A DNA stretch of 64,000 nucleotides from contig QALX01000006.1 of NCBI GenBank assembly GCA_003150485.1, positions 4,643 to 68,642 of the forward strand, written 5' to 3'. This DNA is from Clostridiales bacterium (lineage in GTDB: Bacteria > Bacillota > Clostridia > Oscillospirales > Oscillospiraceae). Shown here piece by piece: positions 15,898 to 25,335 of this stretch. Position 1 is the stretch's first letter. Each line of letters starts with the position of its first letter. A program made the position numbers and the translations under genes. A model generated the notes under the pieces. The model worked only from the letters and a program-made list of their open reading frames with translations. It was not told the DNA's origin and searched no databases.

Positions 15898-17484
15898 TTA
15901 GTTTTCGTTGGCTCCCTCTTCCTCTGGGGGAAAATACCCCACTTTTTTCCCCATCTTCTCGCAGTAGTCCATACAGAAGACTGAGAACAGCATCTGCTTA
16001 TACGTCTTTTCATCCTCCAAGTCAATGCCCACGATCTCCTTTATGGTCGCAATCCTGGAGGCCAGGGTGTTGCGGTGCAGGAACAGGCTGTCCGACGTCG
16101 CCTTCAGACTGCATTTGTTATAGAGGAAGGTACGCAGAACATTGTACAAATCACTCTTCCCCTTGGCGTCATGTTCCATCAGCGTCTTCAGCGCCGGATA
16201 CATCAGCTTGGAGATGTCCATATACTTGGAGAGCACTGTCATCGCATACTCAATCAGATAGTTGTGGGCATAGCAGACGCACTCCAACTCTTCCCGGGTC
16301 AGGATATCCGTTTTGAGGATTTCCAGGGTCTTATACGCCTTCTGGGTCTCCAGCAGGCTGTTGTATTCCAGGCCGTAGATACAGTAATAGTTAATCTCCC
16401 GCAAAAAGCTCAGCAGCTTCTTCTTTAACCGAACATCGTCTTTCGGAGAAACCACGTGAAGGGCCACAATGGTGGCGTTGTAGATACAGCAGTGCATCCC
16501 CGGGTGCAGCCGCTCGATCATCTCCATGTAGTCCAGGAGCCGCTCGGTACGACAGCTCTCCTCCTTAGGGTAGAACACTGCCAGGTGGAAGGTGCCGTTC
16601 AGGGGCAGGTCGATTTTTTCCAGCATTGCGCTGACCTCCTGCTTGTCCACCTCTTTCCCGTCCAGGAGCTCGATCAGCAGCATATCCATGGGCGCATACC
16701 TGCTCTCGGGAATATCGTGCAGCAGTTGAATCCGTTTTGACACCCGGCTGACAAAGTAGTCAAACAGCTGCATGGTTGCCTTTTCAAAGGGCTTCTTCCG
16801 TTCATACCACTTATGCATCCCGATGCTGCCCACAGCCCGTCCGTTTAAGTAGAGAACGCTCACGCAAATATAATTGCCGGCCAGCTCCGACCACGCGCTT
16901 TTCTTTGAAATGCCGCTCTTGGCCATCTCCTCGGTTTTGAATTCACAGCGCTGGATAAAATCATAGTAGGCCACACCGTACCCGTCCTGCATCGCCTTCC
17001 ACAGCTCATCCCCGGGGACGTCGACCGCACTGAGCGCCACTGGCTGATAGTTCAAATTGATCATGCAAACGGGCATCTCAATCATTTTCGTGCCCAGATC
17101 AATCAGCTCCTGATAGGAACATTTTTTCTCGATCAGCCGGGAAAGCTGCTTATCAAACGTTTCGTATCTGAAGAATACGTCCAGCAAATTGTTGAACAGC
17201 CGATAGATGGGAATTCCGGCGACCACCAGATAATTGACATGCTTCAGCTGTTCCGAATCAAAGTCCGGCAGTGGTTCCACAAAAATCAGATTGCAATTAT
17301 ACGGAAGCTTTTCTGCATCAATCTGTTCCGAATTCCTGCACAAATAAATCGTCTCTTCTGACGCCGTTTCCGAGGGATCAAAAAAAGCACACTTGCGCAG
17401 ACTCACTTCGGCGTTATCCAAAATGTGCGTCTTTACCACATAATCCCGAAAACTACGTTCAATAATGTCAATACTAATTTTCAT
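15898..17484 (-). CDS. PucR/CdaR-type transcriptional regulator
   Basis: A 528-residue regulator with a PucR-type C-terminal helix-turn-helix (about residues 455-510; SLFLHRNTLASRIATIKEIVG), a central GGDEF-like scaffold region, and an N-terminal sensory part of unknown ligand. Family members control purine, carbohydrate or acid catabolism genes, often neighbours. It is transcribed in the same direction as the CoA-transferase/dehydrogenase cluster upstream and the OFA transporter downstream, and is a likely controller of both. Promoter on minus: TTGCAC (17665-17660), 17 bp, TATTAT (17642-17637). Confidence 0.85.
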   Translation of the reverse strand: MKISIDIIERSFRDYVVKTHILDNAEVSLRKCAFFDPSETASEETIYLCRNSEQIDAEKLPYNCNLIFVEPLPDFDSEQLKHVNYLVVAGIPIYRLFNNLLDVFFRYETFDKQLSRLIEKKCSYQELIDLGTKMIEMPVCMINLNYQPVALSAVDVPGDELWKAMQDGYGVAYYDFIQRCEFKTEEMAKSGISKKSAWSELAGNYICVSVLYLNGRAVGSIGMHKWYERKKPFEKATMQLFDYFVSRVSKRIQLLHDIPESRYAPMDMLLIELLDGKEVDKQEVSAMLEKIDLPLNGTFHLAVFYPKEESCRTERLLDYMEMIERLHPGMHCCIYNATIVALHVVSPKDDVRLKKKLLSFLREINYYCIYGLEYNSLLETQKAYKTLEILKTDILTREELECVCYAHNYLIEYAMTVLSKYMDISKLMYPALKTLMEHDAKGKSDLYNVLRTFLYNKCSLKATSDSLFLHRNTLASRIATIKEIVGIDLEDEKTYKQMLFSVFCMDYCEKMGKKVGYFPPEEEGANEN

Positions 17485-18061
17485 ATTTGCGTCTCCTTCC
17501 CCAAGAATATTCTATATTGCCCATGCCGGAGCTTTGTATCCCTGATCTCATCGGGTGCGGTCCCATACTTGATACGTCTCCTCCCGCACACACTGTGGAA
17601 ACGCTCAAAGCCTCTTTTACTAAACTCTCTGTTTAAATAATATGCTAATTTCCCCCGTTGTGCAAGCGGTATTTTTATACATTTCGCCCATTTCACAACA
17701 ATTCGTGTGCACTTTGCACATTTTCTGTTTTATTTATTCTATTTTGACCCTTGTTTTCGGTAAAACAAAGCACAAAAGCAACGACATTTAAATCAAAAAT
17801 AAAAAAGATACTCCCCCAAAAACAAAGGATGGACAGGGGTACAAAGCCTGCCTAAACCACTTTGCGTTGAAAAGGAAGTATCCAAACCTGAGCCAATCGC
17901 CGGAACCCGGAATACCGCCCCATCATCGAGTGGCCCCTGCCGTATCCCGGCCATTGCCACCGCCCGGCAGCGGAGACGCCGACGCCCGCCGGGCGGGCGC
18001 GGCGCTCCTATACAACAATACGCCAGGGTTCTCTCACCGGTTGTTCTGTGCGAAATCCGTC
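17485..18061. other. Intergenic region upstream of the PucR-like gene
   Basis: AT-rich part (17640-17830) with the regulator's promoter and a perfect dyad TGTGCA-CTT-TGCACA at 17706-17720, about 40 bases upstream of the -35 box, a candidate operator. The GC-rich remainder to 18061 holds a GCCCGCC/GGCGGGC palindrome near 17985 but no gene. Confidence 0.6.
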
Positions 18062-19360
18062 TTAGAAGAGGATCCCCATCTTTTTTCCCTCCTCCAGGAG
18101 GCTCTCCCGGAAGTCAGGGTGTGCCACAGCAATGAGCGCCCGGGCACGTTCCGGAACCGTGCGCCCCTTCAGTTCAGCCACGCCGTACTCGGTGACAATC
18201 GTATCCACCAGGTTGCGGTGAATGGTGACCGGCGCGCCAGGGGTAAGCGTCGCCTTGATTTTGGAGATGGTCCCCTTTTTGGCGGTAGAGGTGAAGGCTA
18301 CCACGCCGCGGCCGCCCTTGGAGCGCATGGCGCCGCTGGCAAAGTCCGCCGCACCGCCGGTGCCGCTGAACTGCCGGGTCCCGATAGACTCCGAGCAGAC
18401 CTGCCCGTACAGGTCGATTTCCAGACAGGTGTTCACCGAAAACATCCGATCCTGCTGGGCGATCACGGCAGGGTCGTTGGTGTAAGAGCTGGGGGCGATC
18501 CGGCAGGCCGGGTTGCTGCTGAGCGTCTCATACAGCTCCGCGTCGCCCAGGGCGAAACAGCCCAGATGTTCTCCGGGGTCCACCGTCTTGTACTTGCCGG
18601 TGATGTTGCCGGAGCGCACCAAACCCAGCATATTGGAGGTAAACATCTCCGTATGCAGCCCCAGGTCGTTCTTTTCCGCCAGACGGACGGCCACTGCGTC
18701 CGGCAGACGGCCAATGCCCAGCTGAATGGTGGCGGCGTCGGGAATCAGGTCGGCGATATAGTTGCCGATCTTCCGGTCAATTTCAGAGGAACCGTCATCC
18801 CGGGGCAGGATGAAGGGGGCCTTCGGTGAGAGATACAGCGCGGAAACCTGGGAGATGTGGATATCCAGGCCGCCACGGACCCGGCGGAACTGGGGATTTA
18901 CCTCCAGAATGATGGTCTCAGCGCATTCCAGCATCTGTTTTTCAAACATCTCGCAGTAAGACAGCTGAAAACAGCCGTTTTCATCCATCTCAGTGACCTG
19001 GGCCACAAATACGTTGTTGGGCGCCACGGCAGTGCGGTTTGCACCCAAGGTGCTCAAGTCCGTGGGGATGTAGGAGGCCATACCCACCTTCTGGGCTGCA
19101 CGGGTGTTGTCGCCGAAGAGATAGCTGACTGTGTGGATATTTTTCTGATATGTGAGATCCGCCAGGTAGTCGTAGTAGTTTTCCTTGCCCTTAAACAGCG
19201 TGATATTGTTCAGACCGGGCAACACCGAGGGAAGCGCCTTCAGGAAATCCGTAGGTTCGTTGACCACGGCCGCACAGGCAATCACGTCATTGGACCGGAG
19301 CAGCGCCAGCGCATCCTCCAGCGAACCCATCTTCTGCTGATATTGTCTCTGATCATCCAT
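18062..19360 (-). CDS. Acetyl-CoA hydrolase/transferase family protein, 4-hydroxybutyrate CoA-transferase-like (copy 1)
   Basis: A 432-residue family I CoA-transferase of the Cat1/AbfT/acetyl-CoA hydrolase group, which moves CoA between acetyl-CoA and a short (hydroxy)acid. Motifs: ATIQLGIGRLPDAV, CSESIGTRQFSGTGGAADF (the catalytic Glu region and the glycine-rich CoA loop) and TEYGVAELKGRTVPERARALI. ATG 19360 follows AAAGGAACG. It lies downstream of a second, closely related copy, with a terminator-like hairpin between, so the two may be transcribed separately. Substrate is inferred from the neighbouring aldehyde and alcohol dehydrogenases. Confidence 0.88.
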   Translation of the reverse strand: MDDQRQYQQKMGSLEDALALLRSNDVIACAAVVNEPTDFLKALPSVLPGLNNITLFKGKENYYDYLADLTYQKNIHTVSYLFGDNTRAAQKVGMASYIPTDLSTLGANRTAVAPNNVFVAQVTEMDENGCFQLSYCEMFEKQMLECAETIILEVNPQFRRVRGGLDIHISQVSALYLSPKAPFILPRDDGSSEIDRKIGNYIADLIPDAATIQLGIGRLPDAVAVRLAEKNDLGLHTEMFTSNMLGLVRSGNITGKYKTVDPGEHLGCFALGDAELYETLSSNPACRIAPSSYTNDPAVIAQQDRMFSVNTCLEIDLYGQVCSESIGTRQFSGTGGAADFASGAMRSKGGRGVVAFTSTAKKGTISKIKATLTPGAPVTIHRNLVDTIVTEYGVAELKGRTVPERARALIAVAHPDFRESLLEEGKKMGILF

Positions 19361-19386
19361 CGTGTTCGTTCCTTTCTCAATAGGTA

Positions 19387-19452
19387 GCCCGGAAAAGCTC
19401 CGGGCAAAAGAAAACAAAAAGAGAGAATTGATACCAACTCCCTCTTTTTGTT
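19387..19452 (-). terminator. Hairpins between the two CoA-transferase genes
   Basis: AACAAAAAGAG (19413-19423) pairs with CTCTTTTTGTT (19442-19452); on minus the stem runs into TTCTTTTG. A second 7-bp hairpin (19387-19393 with 19399-19405) follows. Confidence 0.6.
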
Positions 19453-19491
19453 ATGTAGGCTTGCGTAGACAGCGCCGGAAAAGCGGGAGAA

Positions 19492-20784
19492 TTAGATAAA
19501 GCCGATCTGCTTGGCTTCTTCCGTCAGTTGCTCCCGGAAATCAGGATGGGCGATGGAGATCAGCGCCCGGGCGCGTTCGGGAACGGACAGGCCCTTCAGT
19601 TCCGCAATGCCGTATTCCGTAACGATGGTGTCGGCCAGGTTGCGGTGGATGGTCACGGCGGAGCCGGGGGTCAGCAGGCACTTGATCTTGGACATGGTAC
19701 CCTTCTTGGCCGTAGAAGTGAAGGCCACGATGCCCCGTCCGTTCTTTGCGCGGATGGCGCCGCTGGCGAAGTCCGCCGCACCGCCGGTACCGCTGAACTG
19801 GACCGCGCCGATGGACTCAGAGGAGATCTGGCCCAGCAGGTCGATTTCCAGACAGGTGTTCACCGAGCGCATGTTGTCCTGCTGTGCGATAATCGAGGGG
19901 TTGTTGGCGTAGGAGCTGGGGGCAATCCGGCAGGCGGGATTGGTGTGCAGCGTCTCATACAGGGCCAGATCACCCAGGGCAAAGGCGCCCACATGCTCGC
20001 CCGGGTCCACGGTCTTGTACTTGCCGGTGATATTGCCCCGACGGATCAGATCCACCATGTTGGAAGTGAACATCTCGGTGTGCAGACCCAGATCGTTCTT
20101 CTCTCTCAGCTTGACCGCGAGGGCGTCGGGCAGGCGGCCGATACCCAGCTGGATGGTGTCGCCGTCGTGGATCATGTCCGCAATGATGTCGCCGATCTTG
20201 CGGTCGGTTTCATCGGGCTCCGCCACGGGGATGGTGTAGAAGGGACGCTCCGATACAAACATCTTGGTGACCTGGCTGATATGGATCTTCAGGCCGCCGT
20301 TCACGGGACGGAAGTTGGGATTGATCTCCACGATCACCGTGTCGGCGCAGGCCAGCTGTTCCTTTTCAAACATCTGGCAGTAGGGCAGCTGCAAATAGCC
20401 TTCCTCGTCCATATCGGTGGTGTTGGCAATAAACACGTTGTTGGGACGGACGGCCGTGCGGATGGCGCTGAAGGTGCTCAGGTCGGAGGGCAGATAGTCC
20501 GCCATGCCCAGCTTGTGAGATTTGCGGACGGAGTCGCCAAACAGGTGGCCGTACATATGCATGTGTTCTCCCATTGCAGGGTCGAACTGCCAGTCATAGA
20601 CGTGGTCCCGGCCCTTTACGATCACGATATCTTTCAGATTCATGACGGCCTTGGGCAGGTTCTCCAGGAAGGTAACCGCCTCATTGACCACGCCGGAGCA
20701 GGCAATGCTGTCGCCATCCTTCAGCAGCGCCAGGCAGTCCTCCAGGGTGCCGAGTTTCTCATTATAAAGTGCTTTGATATCCAT
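19492..20784 (-). CDS. 4-hydroxybutyrate CoA-transferase-like protein (copy 2)
   Basis: A 430-residue paralogue of the downstream gene with the same motifs (DTIQLGIGRLPDAL, SSESIGAVQFSGTGGAADF, TEYGIAELKG). Similarity runs the full length, showing a tandem duplication followed by divergence. It follows the aldehyde dehydrogenase gene on the same strand. Two CoA-transferases could differ in acid substrate or act in opposite directions; the sequence alone does not decide. ATG 20784 follows AAGGAGAC. Confidence 0.88.
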   Translation of the reverse strand: MDIKALYNEKLGTLEDCLALLKDGDSIACSGVVNEAVTFLENLPKAVMNLKDIVIVKGRDHVYDWQFDPAMGEHMHMYGHLFGDSVRKSHKLGMADYLPSDLSTFSAIRTAVRPNNVFIANTTDMDEEGYLQLPYCQMFEKEQLACADTVIVEINPNFRPVNGGLKIHISQVTKMFVSERPFYTIPVAEPDETDRKIGDIIADMIHDGDTIQLGIGRLPDALAVKLREKNDLGLHTEMFTSNMVDLIRRGNITGKYKTVDPGEHVGAFALGDLALYETLHTNPACRIAPSSYANNPSIIAQQDNMRSVNTCLEIDLLGQISSESIGAVQFSGTGGAADFASGAIRAKNGRGIVAFTSTAKKGTMSKIKCLLTPGSAVTIHRNLADTIVTEYGIAELKGLSVPERARALISIAHPDFREQLTEEAKQIGFI

Positions 20785-20888
20785 AACGAAAAGTCTCCTT
20801 ATGTTCAGATTGGGGTTTGTGGGTCAGGAGGGGGAACGCAACGAAGGAGGCACTGGCAGCTCTTTGGCGCACAGCGTATGACAAAATT

Positions 20889-20936
20889 GCTCTGATTTGA
20901 AACAGAGCGAGTCTGTGAAACTACGGACTCGCTCTG
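20889..20936 (-). terminator. Overlapping hairpins after the aldehyde dehydrogenase gene
   Basis: CAGAGCGAGTC (20903-20913) pairs with GACTCGCTCTG (20926-20936). CAGAGC can instead pair with GCTCTG at 20889-20894. On minus the block is followed by AATTTTG. It may be a terminator or a partial-readthrough site inside the operon. Confidence 0.45.
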
Positions 20937-21021
20937 CCTCCTGACTTGGTTGATCGGGTGATACTATGTGAATTTATCTAAATAGCCACCCCATACAGAG
21001 AATGTGGATGGGCGAGCTCAA

Positions 21022-22359
21022 TTAGGCGATGTAACCGCGGCCGCCGCCCTGGGACAGTCTTCTCTTGCGCAGGAAGGTCCAGGGACCGGTGGGGCCTTCG
21101 CCGGTGGGAGTAGCGATGGTGGGAGAGCCGGGCACAGCGGTCATGGTCATGGCGCACTGTACATAAGCGGTGGTCTTGACGGCCTTGCCGAAGGCAGTGA
21201 CGCGCTTGATGTCCTCAGACCAGATGGAAGCGGAGTGGCGGTTGCCGTGCTCAGCGGCGACAGCGCGTTCCATGGCTTCCTCGAAGTCCTTGCAGCGGAC
21301 GACGGGCAGAATGGGCATCAGCTGCTCGGTCTGCACGAAGGGATGGTCGTTGTCAACGATCATAACAGCGGTACGGGGATCGCCTTCACATGCGACGCCA
21401 GCTGCCTCCAGAATGACGTTGGCGTTCTTGCCGACGAACTTCTTGACGGGGGAATAGCCGCTGATTTCCTTTTCGTTGGGCTGCAGAGCGGTAGCGGTGA
21501 CCTTGGCTGCCTCTTCGTCGGTCAGCATACGGACCATGCCGGTGGCCTTCATTGCTTCGATGAAGTCATCAAAGATGGCGTCAACAACGAAAACTTCCTT
21601 TTCGCCGATGCACAGAGTGTTGTTCTCCAGGGAGTGGGACATGATCAGGGTCGGTGCGCACTCTGCCAGGTTGCAGGTCTCGTCGACGATGCTGGGGGGG
21701 TTGCCGGGGCCAGCGCAGATGCACTTCTTGCCGGACTTCATCAGGGTAGCGACCATTGCGGGGCCGCCGGTGCCGATCATCAGGGAGACCAGGGGGCTCT
21801 TTGCGATGACGTCCAGGGTGTCCAGAGTGGGCTCAGCGATGCAGGTCAGCATGTTGTTGGGGCCGCCAGCGGCGACAACAGCCTTGTTGACGGTCTGCAG
21901 AGCGATGGCAGTGGAGACCTTTGCTGCGGGATGGGCGTTGAACACAACGGCGTTGCCTGCGGACAGGTTGCAGATGCCGTTGCCGGCGATGGTAGCGGAG
22001 GGGTTGGTAACCGGAGTCAGAGCGCCGATCACGCCGAAGGGGCTGTAGAAGTCATAGACCATGCCGTTGTCATCAGCAGAATAAACGGACATGGGCAGGG
22101 TTTCCACACCGGGGATGATGGCGTTGCCCAGGTTCTTCTGGATCTTGTCCTCGGGACGGCCATAACCGGTTTCTTCATATTCCATATCGGAGAAGAACTG
22201 TGCGTTTTCAATCAGAGTCTTGCGGACTGCTTCGACGATGCGCTTACGATCTTCGATGGTCAGATTCTTTTCGTAGTCCTTCTGTGCAGCAGCTGCTGCT
22301 TCGATTGCGTCGTTAATGTCGGCAAATACGCCGTTGCCCAGTTCCAGTTTCGGGATCAT
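21022..22359 (-). CDS. CoA-acylating aldehyde dehydrogenase (SucD/EutE-like)
   Basis: A 445-residue NAD(P)-dependent aldehyde dehydrogenase that interconverts an aldehyde and its acyl-CoA. It has the features of the EutE/SucD group rather than of acid-forming ALDHs: GVIGALTPVTNPSAT, AGPGNPPSIVDET, a cysteine in NNTLCIGEKEVFV, and the C-terminal PTGEGPTGPWTF. Next to a 4-hydroxybutyrate-type CoA-transferase and an iron alcohol dehydrogenase, succinyl-CoA to succinate semialdehyde is the favoured reaction. Acetaldehyde or another semialdehyde is possible. AGGAGGAAATTATT precedes the ATG. Codon choice is more biased than in neighbours, suggesting high expression. Confidence 0.9.
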   Translation of the reverse strand: MIPKLELGNGVFADINDAIEAAAAAQKDYEKNLTIEDRKRIVEAVRKTLIENAQFFSDMEYEETGYGRPEDKIQKNLGNAIIPGVETLPMSVYSADDNGMVYDFYSPFGVIGALTPVTNPSATIAGNGICNLSAGNAVVFNAHPAAKVSTAIALQTVNKAVVAAGGPNNMLTCIAEPTLDTLDVIAKSPLVSLMIGTGGPAMVATLMKSGKKCICAGPGNPPSIVDETCNLAECAPTLIMSHSLENNTLCIGEKEVFVVDAIFDDFIEAMKATGMVRMLTDEEAAKVTATALQPNEKEISGYSPVKKFVGKNANVILEAAGVACEGDPRTAVMIVDNDHPFVQTEQLMPILPVVRCKDFEEAMERAVAAEHGNRHSASIWSEDIKRVTAFGKAVKTTAYVQCAMTMTAVPGSPTIATPTGEGPTGPWTFLRKRRLSQGGGRGYIA

Positions 22360-22485
22360 AATAATTTCCTCCTAGATGATTGAAAATGTGTATATCCTCA
22401 GGGTGTCCCGCTTCCCGTCACCGGGAAGCGGGCCCAAAGATGCAAGAAGTAAAAGTAATGAATCAGGCGCAGTATGACGGGCGAA

Positions 22486-23688
22486 TTAGTCGTCCAGATC
22501 CTGCCAGGTCCACATCTTGGTGGCGACTGCTTCCAGCTCCGCTCTGTCCCACTCACCGGTGAATGCACGGTAGAAGGTGGCCAGCGGCTCTACCATCACT
22601 TCGTCAACGATGTCCTTCAGAGCGTCCTCGATCTTCACGCCGGTGAACTCGGTCAGGTTGATGACGTTCAGCTGCTTCATCAGGCGGCGGTGTGCGCGGC
22701 CCACATAGACGCCGATTTCCGCATCGGAGATGTCAATGCAGTCCAGACCCATGGCCACGCCGATTTTACGGATGATGCCGGGGAAGTCCTTTGCAGCATA
22801 TTCCATGTAGCCGCCGCAGACGGAGCCGCAGGCCAGGCCGTGAGGAATGTGATACAGATGGCCAGCTGCCTGGGCAACTGCGTGACCCATGTTGCAGTTG
22901 GTTTCGGAGAAGGACATGCCTGCCATGTTGGCAGCCCATGCCAGCTGTTCCCGAGCTTCATAGTCCTTGGGATGTGCGCATGCGATGGGCAGCCACTTGG
23001 TGATCAGGCGGATGGCCTCGTATGCGAACAGATCGCTGTGGTGGCTGTCATTGGTGTTGCACAGGGACTCGACAGCATGTGCGAAGGCGTCCAAGCCGCA
23101 CCATGCGGTCATACGTGCGGGAGAACCAACGGCCAGTTCGGGGTCGATGATGCCGTAAGCGGGAGGAGAAGGCAGACCAACCTTGGTGCCGGTAGCGTCG
23201 TTGTTGATAACAGCCACGAAGGTGGATTCAGAGCCGGTACCAGCAGTGGTGGGGATGCAGATGGTTTTCAGCAGGGGGTTTGCATAGTCTTCCTGGAAGG
23301 ACAGGAACTTGTAGAAGTTAGGCAGAACATAGTCGGGATCGTTGTTGGCCAGAACGGAGATGACCTTTGCAGCGTCCATGCAGGAGCCGCCGCCGATGCC
23401 GATGGTGCAGTCAGCGCCGAATTCGCGAGCGACCTTAGCGCCTTCCAGCAGGTTGGGAGTGGGGCACTCGCCGCCGGCGTTGGCCCACACCACACAGTCA
23501 ATGCCCTTTTCCTTCAGAGAGGCTTCGATCTTTGCGGGGAACCCCAGAGAGTTGATGCCTTCGTCGGTGACGACCATGGCCTTCTTGCAGCCCAGCTGAG
23601 CTGCGATATCGCCAGTCTGGTTGATGGCACCCTTGCCAAAGAGGACCGGTGCTAACTGTCTGTAGTTGTTGCATACTGTTTTAACCAT
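22486..23688 (-). CDS. Iron-containing alcohol dehydrogenase (4-hydroxybutyrate dehydrogenase-like)
   Basis: A 400-residue group III alcohol dehydrogenase. It has the nucleotide motif GIGGGSCMDAAK near residue 100, PTTAGTGSE, and the metal-binding histidines in DAFAHAVES and in NMGHAVAQAAGHLYHIPHG. First gene of the minus-strand cluster, with a promoter at 23746-23774 and GAGGAGGTACACAAA before the ATG. With the downstream CoA-acylating aldehyde dehydrogenase and CoA-transferases it would reduce a semialdehyde to a hydroxyacid, such as 4-hydroxybutyrate. Specificity is inferred from context. Confidence 0.9.
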   Translation of the reverse strand: MVKTVCNNYRQLAPVLFGKGAINQTGDIAAQLGCKKAMVVTDEGINSLGFPAKIEASLKEKGIDCVVWANAGGECPTPNLLEGAKVAREFGADCTIGIGGGSCMDAAKVISVLANNDPDYVLPNFYKFLSFQEDYANPLLKTICIPTTAGTGSESTFVAVINNDATGTKVGLPSPPAYGIIDPELAVGSPARMTAWCGLDAFAHAVESLCNTNDSHHSDLFAYEAIRLITKWLPIACAHPKDYEAREQLAWAANMAGMSFSETNCNMGHAVAQAAGHLYHIPHGLACGSVCGGYMEYAAKDFPGIIRKIGVAMGLDCIDISDAEIGVYVGRAHRRLMKQLNVINLTEFTGVKIEDALKDIVDEVMVEPLATFYRAFTGEWDRAELEAVATKMWTWQDLDD

Positions 23689-23745
23689 TTTGTGTACCTC
23701 CTCAGTAAACTTGTTGTAAAGTAACAGCCGGAATCTGTATTTACA

Positions 23746-23774
23746 AGTATATATTGTTCAAAATGACGGTTCAA
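23746..23774 (-). promoter_or_regulatory. Promoter of the dehydrogenase/CoA-transferase cluster
   Basis: On minus: TTGAAC (23774-23769), 17-bp spacer, TATACT (23751-23746). Confidence 0.7.
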
Positions 23775-24284
23775 CGTGTGAAAAACACGTTCTTTTTCCG
23801 TGGTTTGAGCATTTCGCCATCTAGCCACACTTCCAAACAGACGAAAAAAAGGCAAAAAACTGACATACCCTGCCCAAGATGTGCTTTATACACATTTTGA
23901 CCAAAAAACCGGGCCCAACCGTCCTGTTTCTCTGTGCACTTCCCCGCTCCCCCTGTCCCGCCACCAAGCACCTGCCGCACCGTCAGCTCCCCTGAAACTA
24001 CCTTTCTGGAATGACAGTTTCTTCCCGTCTTTTCCATAGCTCTGCCCGATGCACCACCCAATTATCCCGGTGGAACAGGCCGTCAACCCAGCACACCGCT
24101 GGGGCAAGTCGGCCAGCACAAAATAAAAAAAAGCGGCAAGCTCCCGTAGATTGGGAGCTTGCCGCTCGCAGGTTTTGTTCTTCTTTTTGAAAAACTGTTT
24201 ATCCTTGTTAAACATTACAAATAAGGTAGACTGTTTGTATGCGATTGTCGTATATTAACCAGAAAGAGGGAGAAGTTCGTTTCT
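23775..24284. other. Intergenic stretch with no gene
   Basis: Beyond the cluster promoter only an isolated terminator at 24132-24166 is seen. Composition falls in GC toward the right. Confidence 0.6.
24128..24166 (-). terminator. Orphan terminator
   Basis: Fourteen-bp perfect stem (24132-24145 with 24153-24166) with an 8-base T-run on the minus strand. No intact minus-strand gene feeds it from the right. Confidence 0.75.
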
Positions 24285-25116
24285 ATGCCGCTTGTCATTT
24301 TAATCATTGTCATCCTTATCGTGATGGCAATCGCCGTATACCCTTGGCCTCTCTTGGTCGCTTTGGCTACGCTGGTCATTGCTTATCTGACCTATTCATC
24401 CCTGTATTTCAGGGGGGTGGAAATTCAGCGCCATCAAGGACAGAATCCAGAAATACATACAAGATTGCAATGAGTTAAATCAGCACATCGAAGAGTTGAA
24501 AAGCTCTCCCTTGTGGTTAATCGGACAGATTACGGCCAAGTCGAGTATCATGACCAACGCAAGTGGAGGGTGAAGCGAGACGTGCTAAAGTCCCAAAAGT
24601 ATGCTCTGTACGTCTATGACTGCTCCTGAACGGTGTGTGACAACGCAAGAAAGCACCCCTTTAAGTACGTCTGCAAATACTTTGGCATCAAAACTGCGCG
24701 CCAAAAAGCTTGAAGCGAAACTCGGCTTTGAACCAGTTGATTTCAGCACGCTCTATTTCCCGAAATATGTTTTTAAGTATGTCAGTCCTGGCGGAAACAC
24801 TGGGACAAAATACGATGTCGTTATGGATATTGACAACCTGAACTGGTTTGTTCTTTTCCTTTCTGAGACGGTTAAGTTTAGAAGTAGCGCCGCAGGACAA
24901 TGCGCTCTGATGACCAGCAAACTGCGACAGCGGATCAACGAGCGAGACAATTTCGCCTGCAAAAAGTGTGGCGTGTCTTTAGAGCAGGAGCCACACCTGC
25001 TGCTTGAGATTGACCACATCATTCCGATTGCAAAAGGCGGCATGACGGCGGAGGACAACCTGCAAACGCTCTGCTGGAGATGCAACTGAAGTAAGGGCAA
25101 CAAAATCACAACCTAA
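24285..25116 (+). pseudogene. Decayed HNH endonuclease gene with N-terminal membrane segment
   Basis: Fragments of one protein lie in sequence across several frames. They are a hydrophobic N-terminus (24285-24410), a KDRIQKYIQDCNELNQHIEE segment in the next frame, NRTDYGQVEYHDQRKW in a third, and a C-terminal HNH domain (CKKCGVSLEQ, IDHIIPIAKGG, LCWRCN). Lesions: an extra G in a G-run at 24412-24417, a missing C near 24508, TGA at 24627-24629, a deletion or frameshift near 24690, and TGA at 25087-25089 inside CWRCN-x-SKGNK. The gene is dead. Low GC marks it as acquired. It lies just outside the mobile element that begins at 25443. Confidence 0.85.
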
Positions 25117-25335
25117 ATTGGGAAATATCTTGCTTATCTAAGCAAACCAAATTCTGTGAGAAAACAAAAACCCGCCCCGGGGCTACGAACGACGGGCGGT
25201 AAAATTAGAAAGAATTCTGCCCAAAAAGGGGGGCTTTCCTAGGGCGGGCTTCGCCCTGACGTGGTATGAGCGGCAATACAGCACCTGCTAGCCTTCAGCG
25301 CAAGCCAAACAAAATCGAAGCCCAGCGCAGTGAGT

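Noticed and set aside
17867..18829. Plus-strand open frame over the CoA-transferase gene
   Set aside because: It is the shadow of the minus-strand gene, with low-complexity sequence and no family resemblance.
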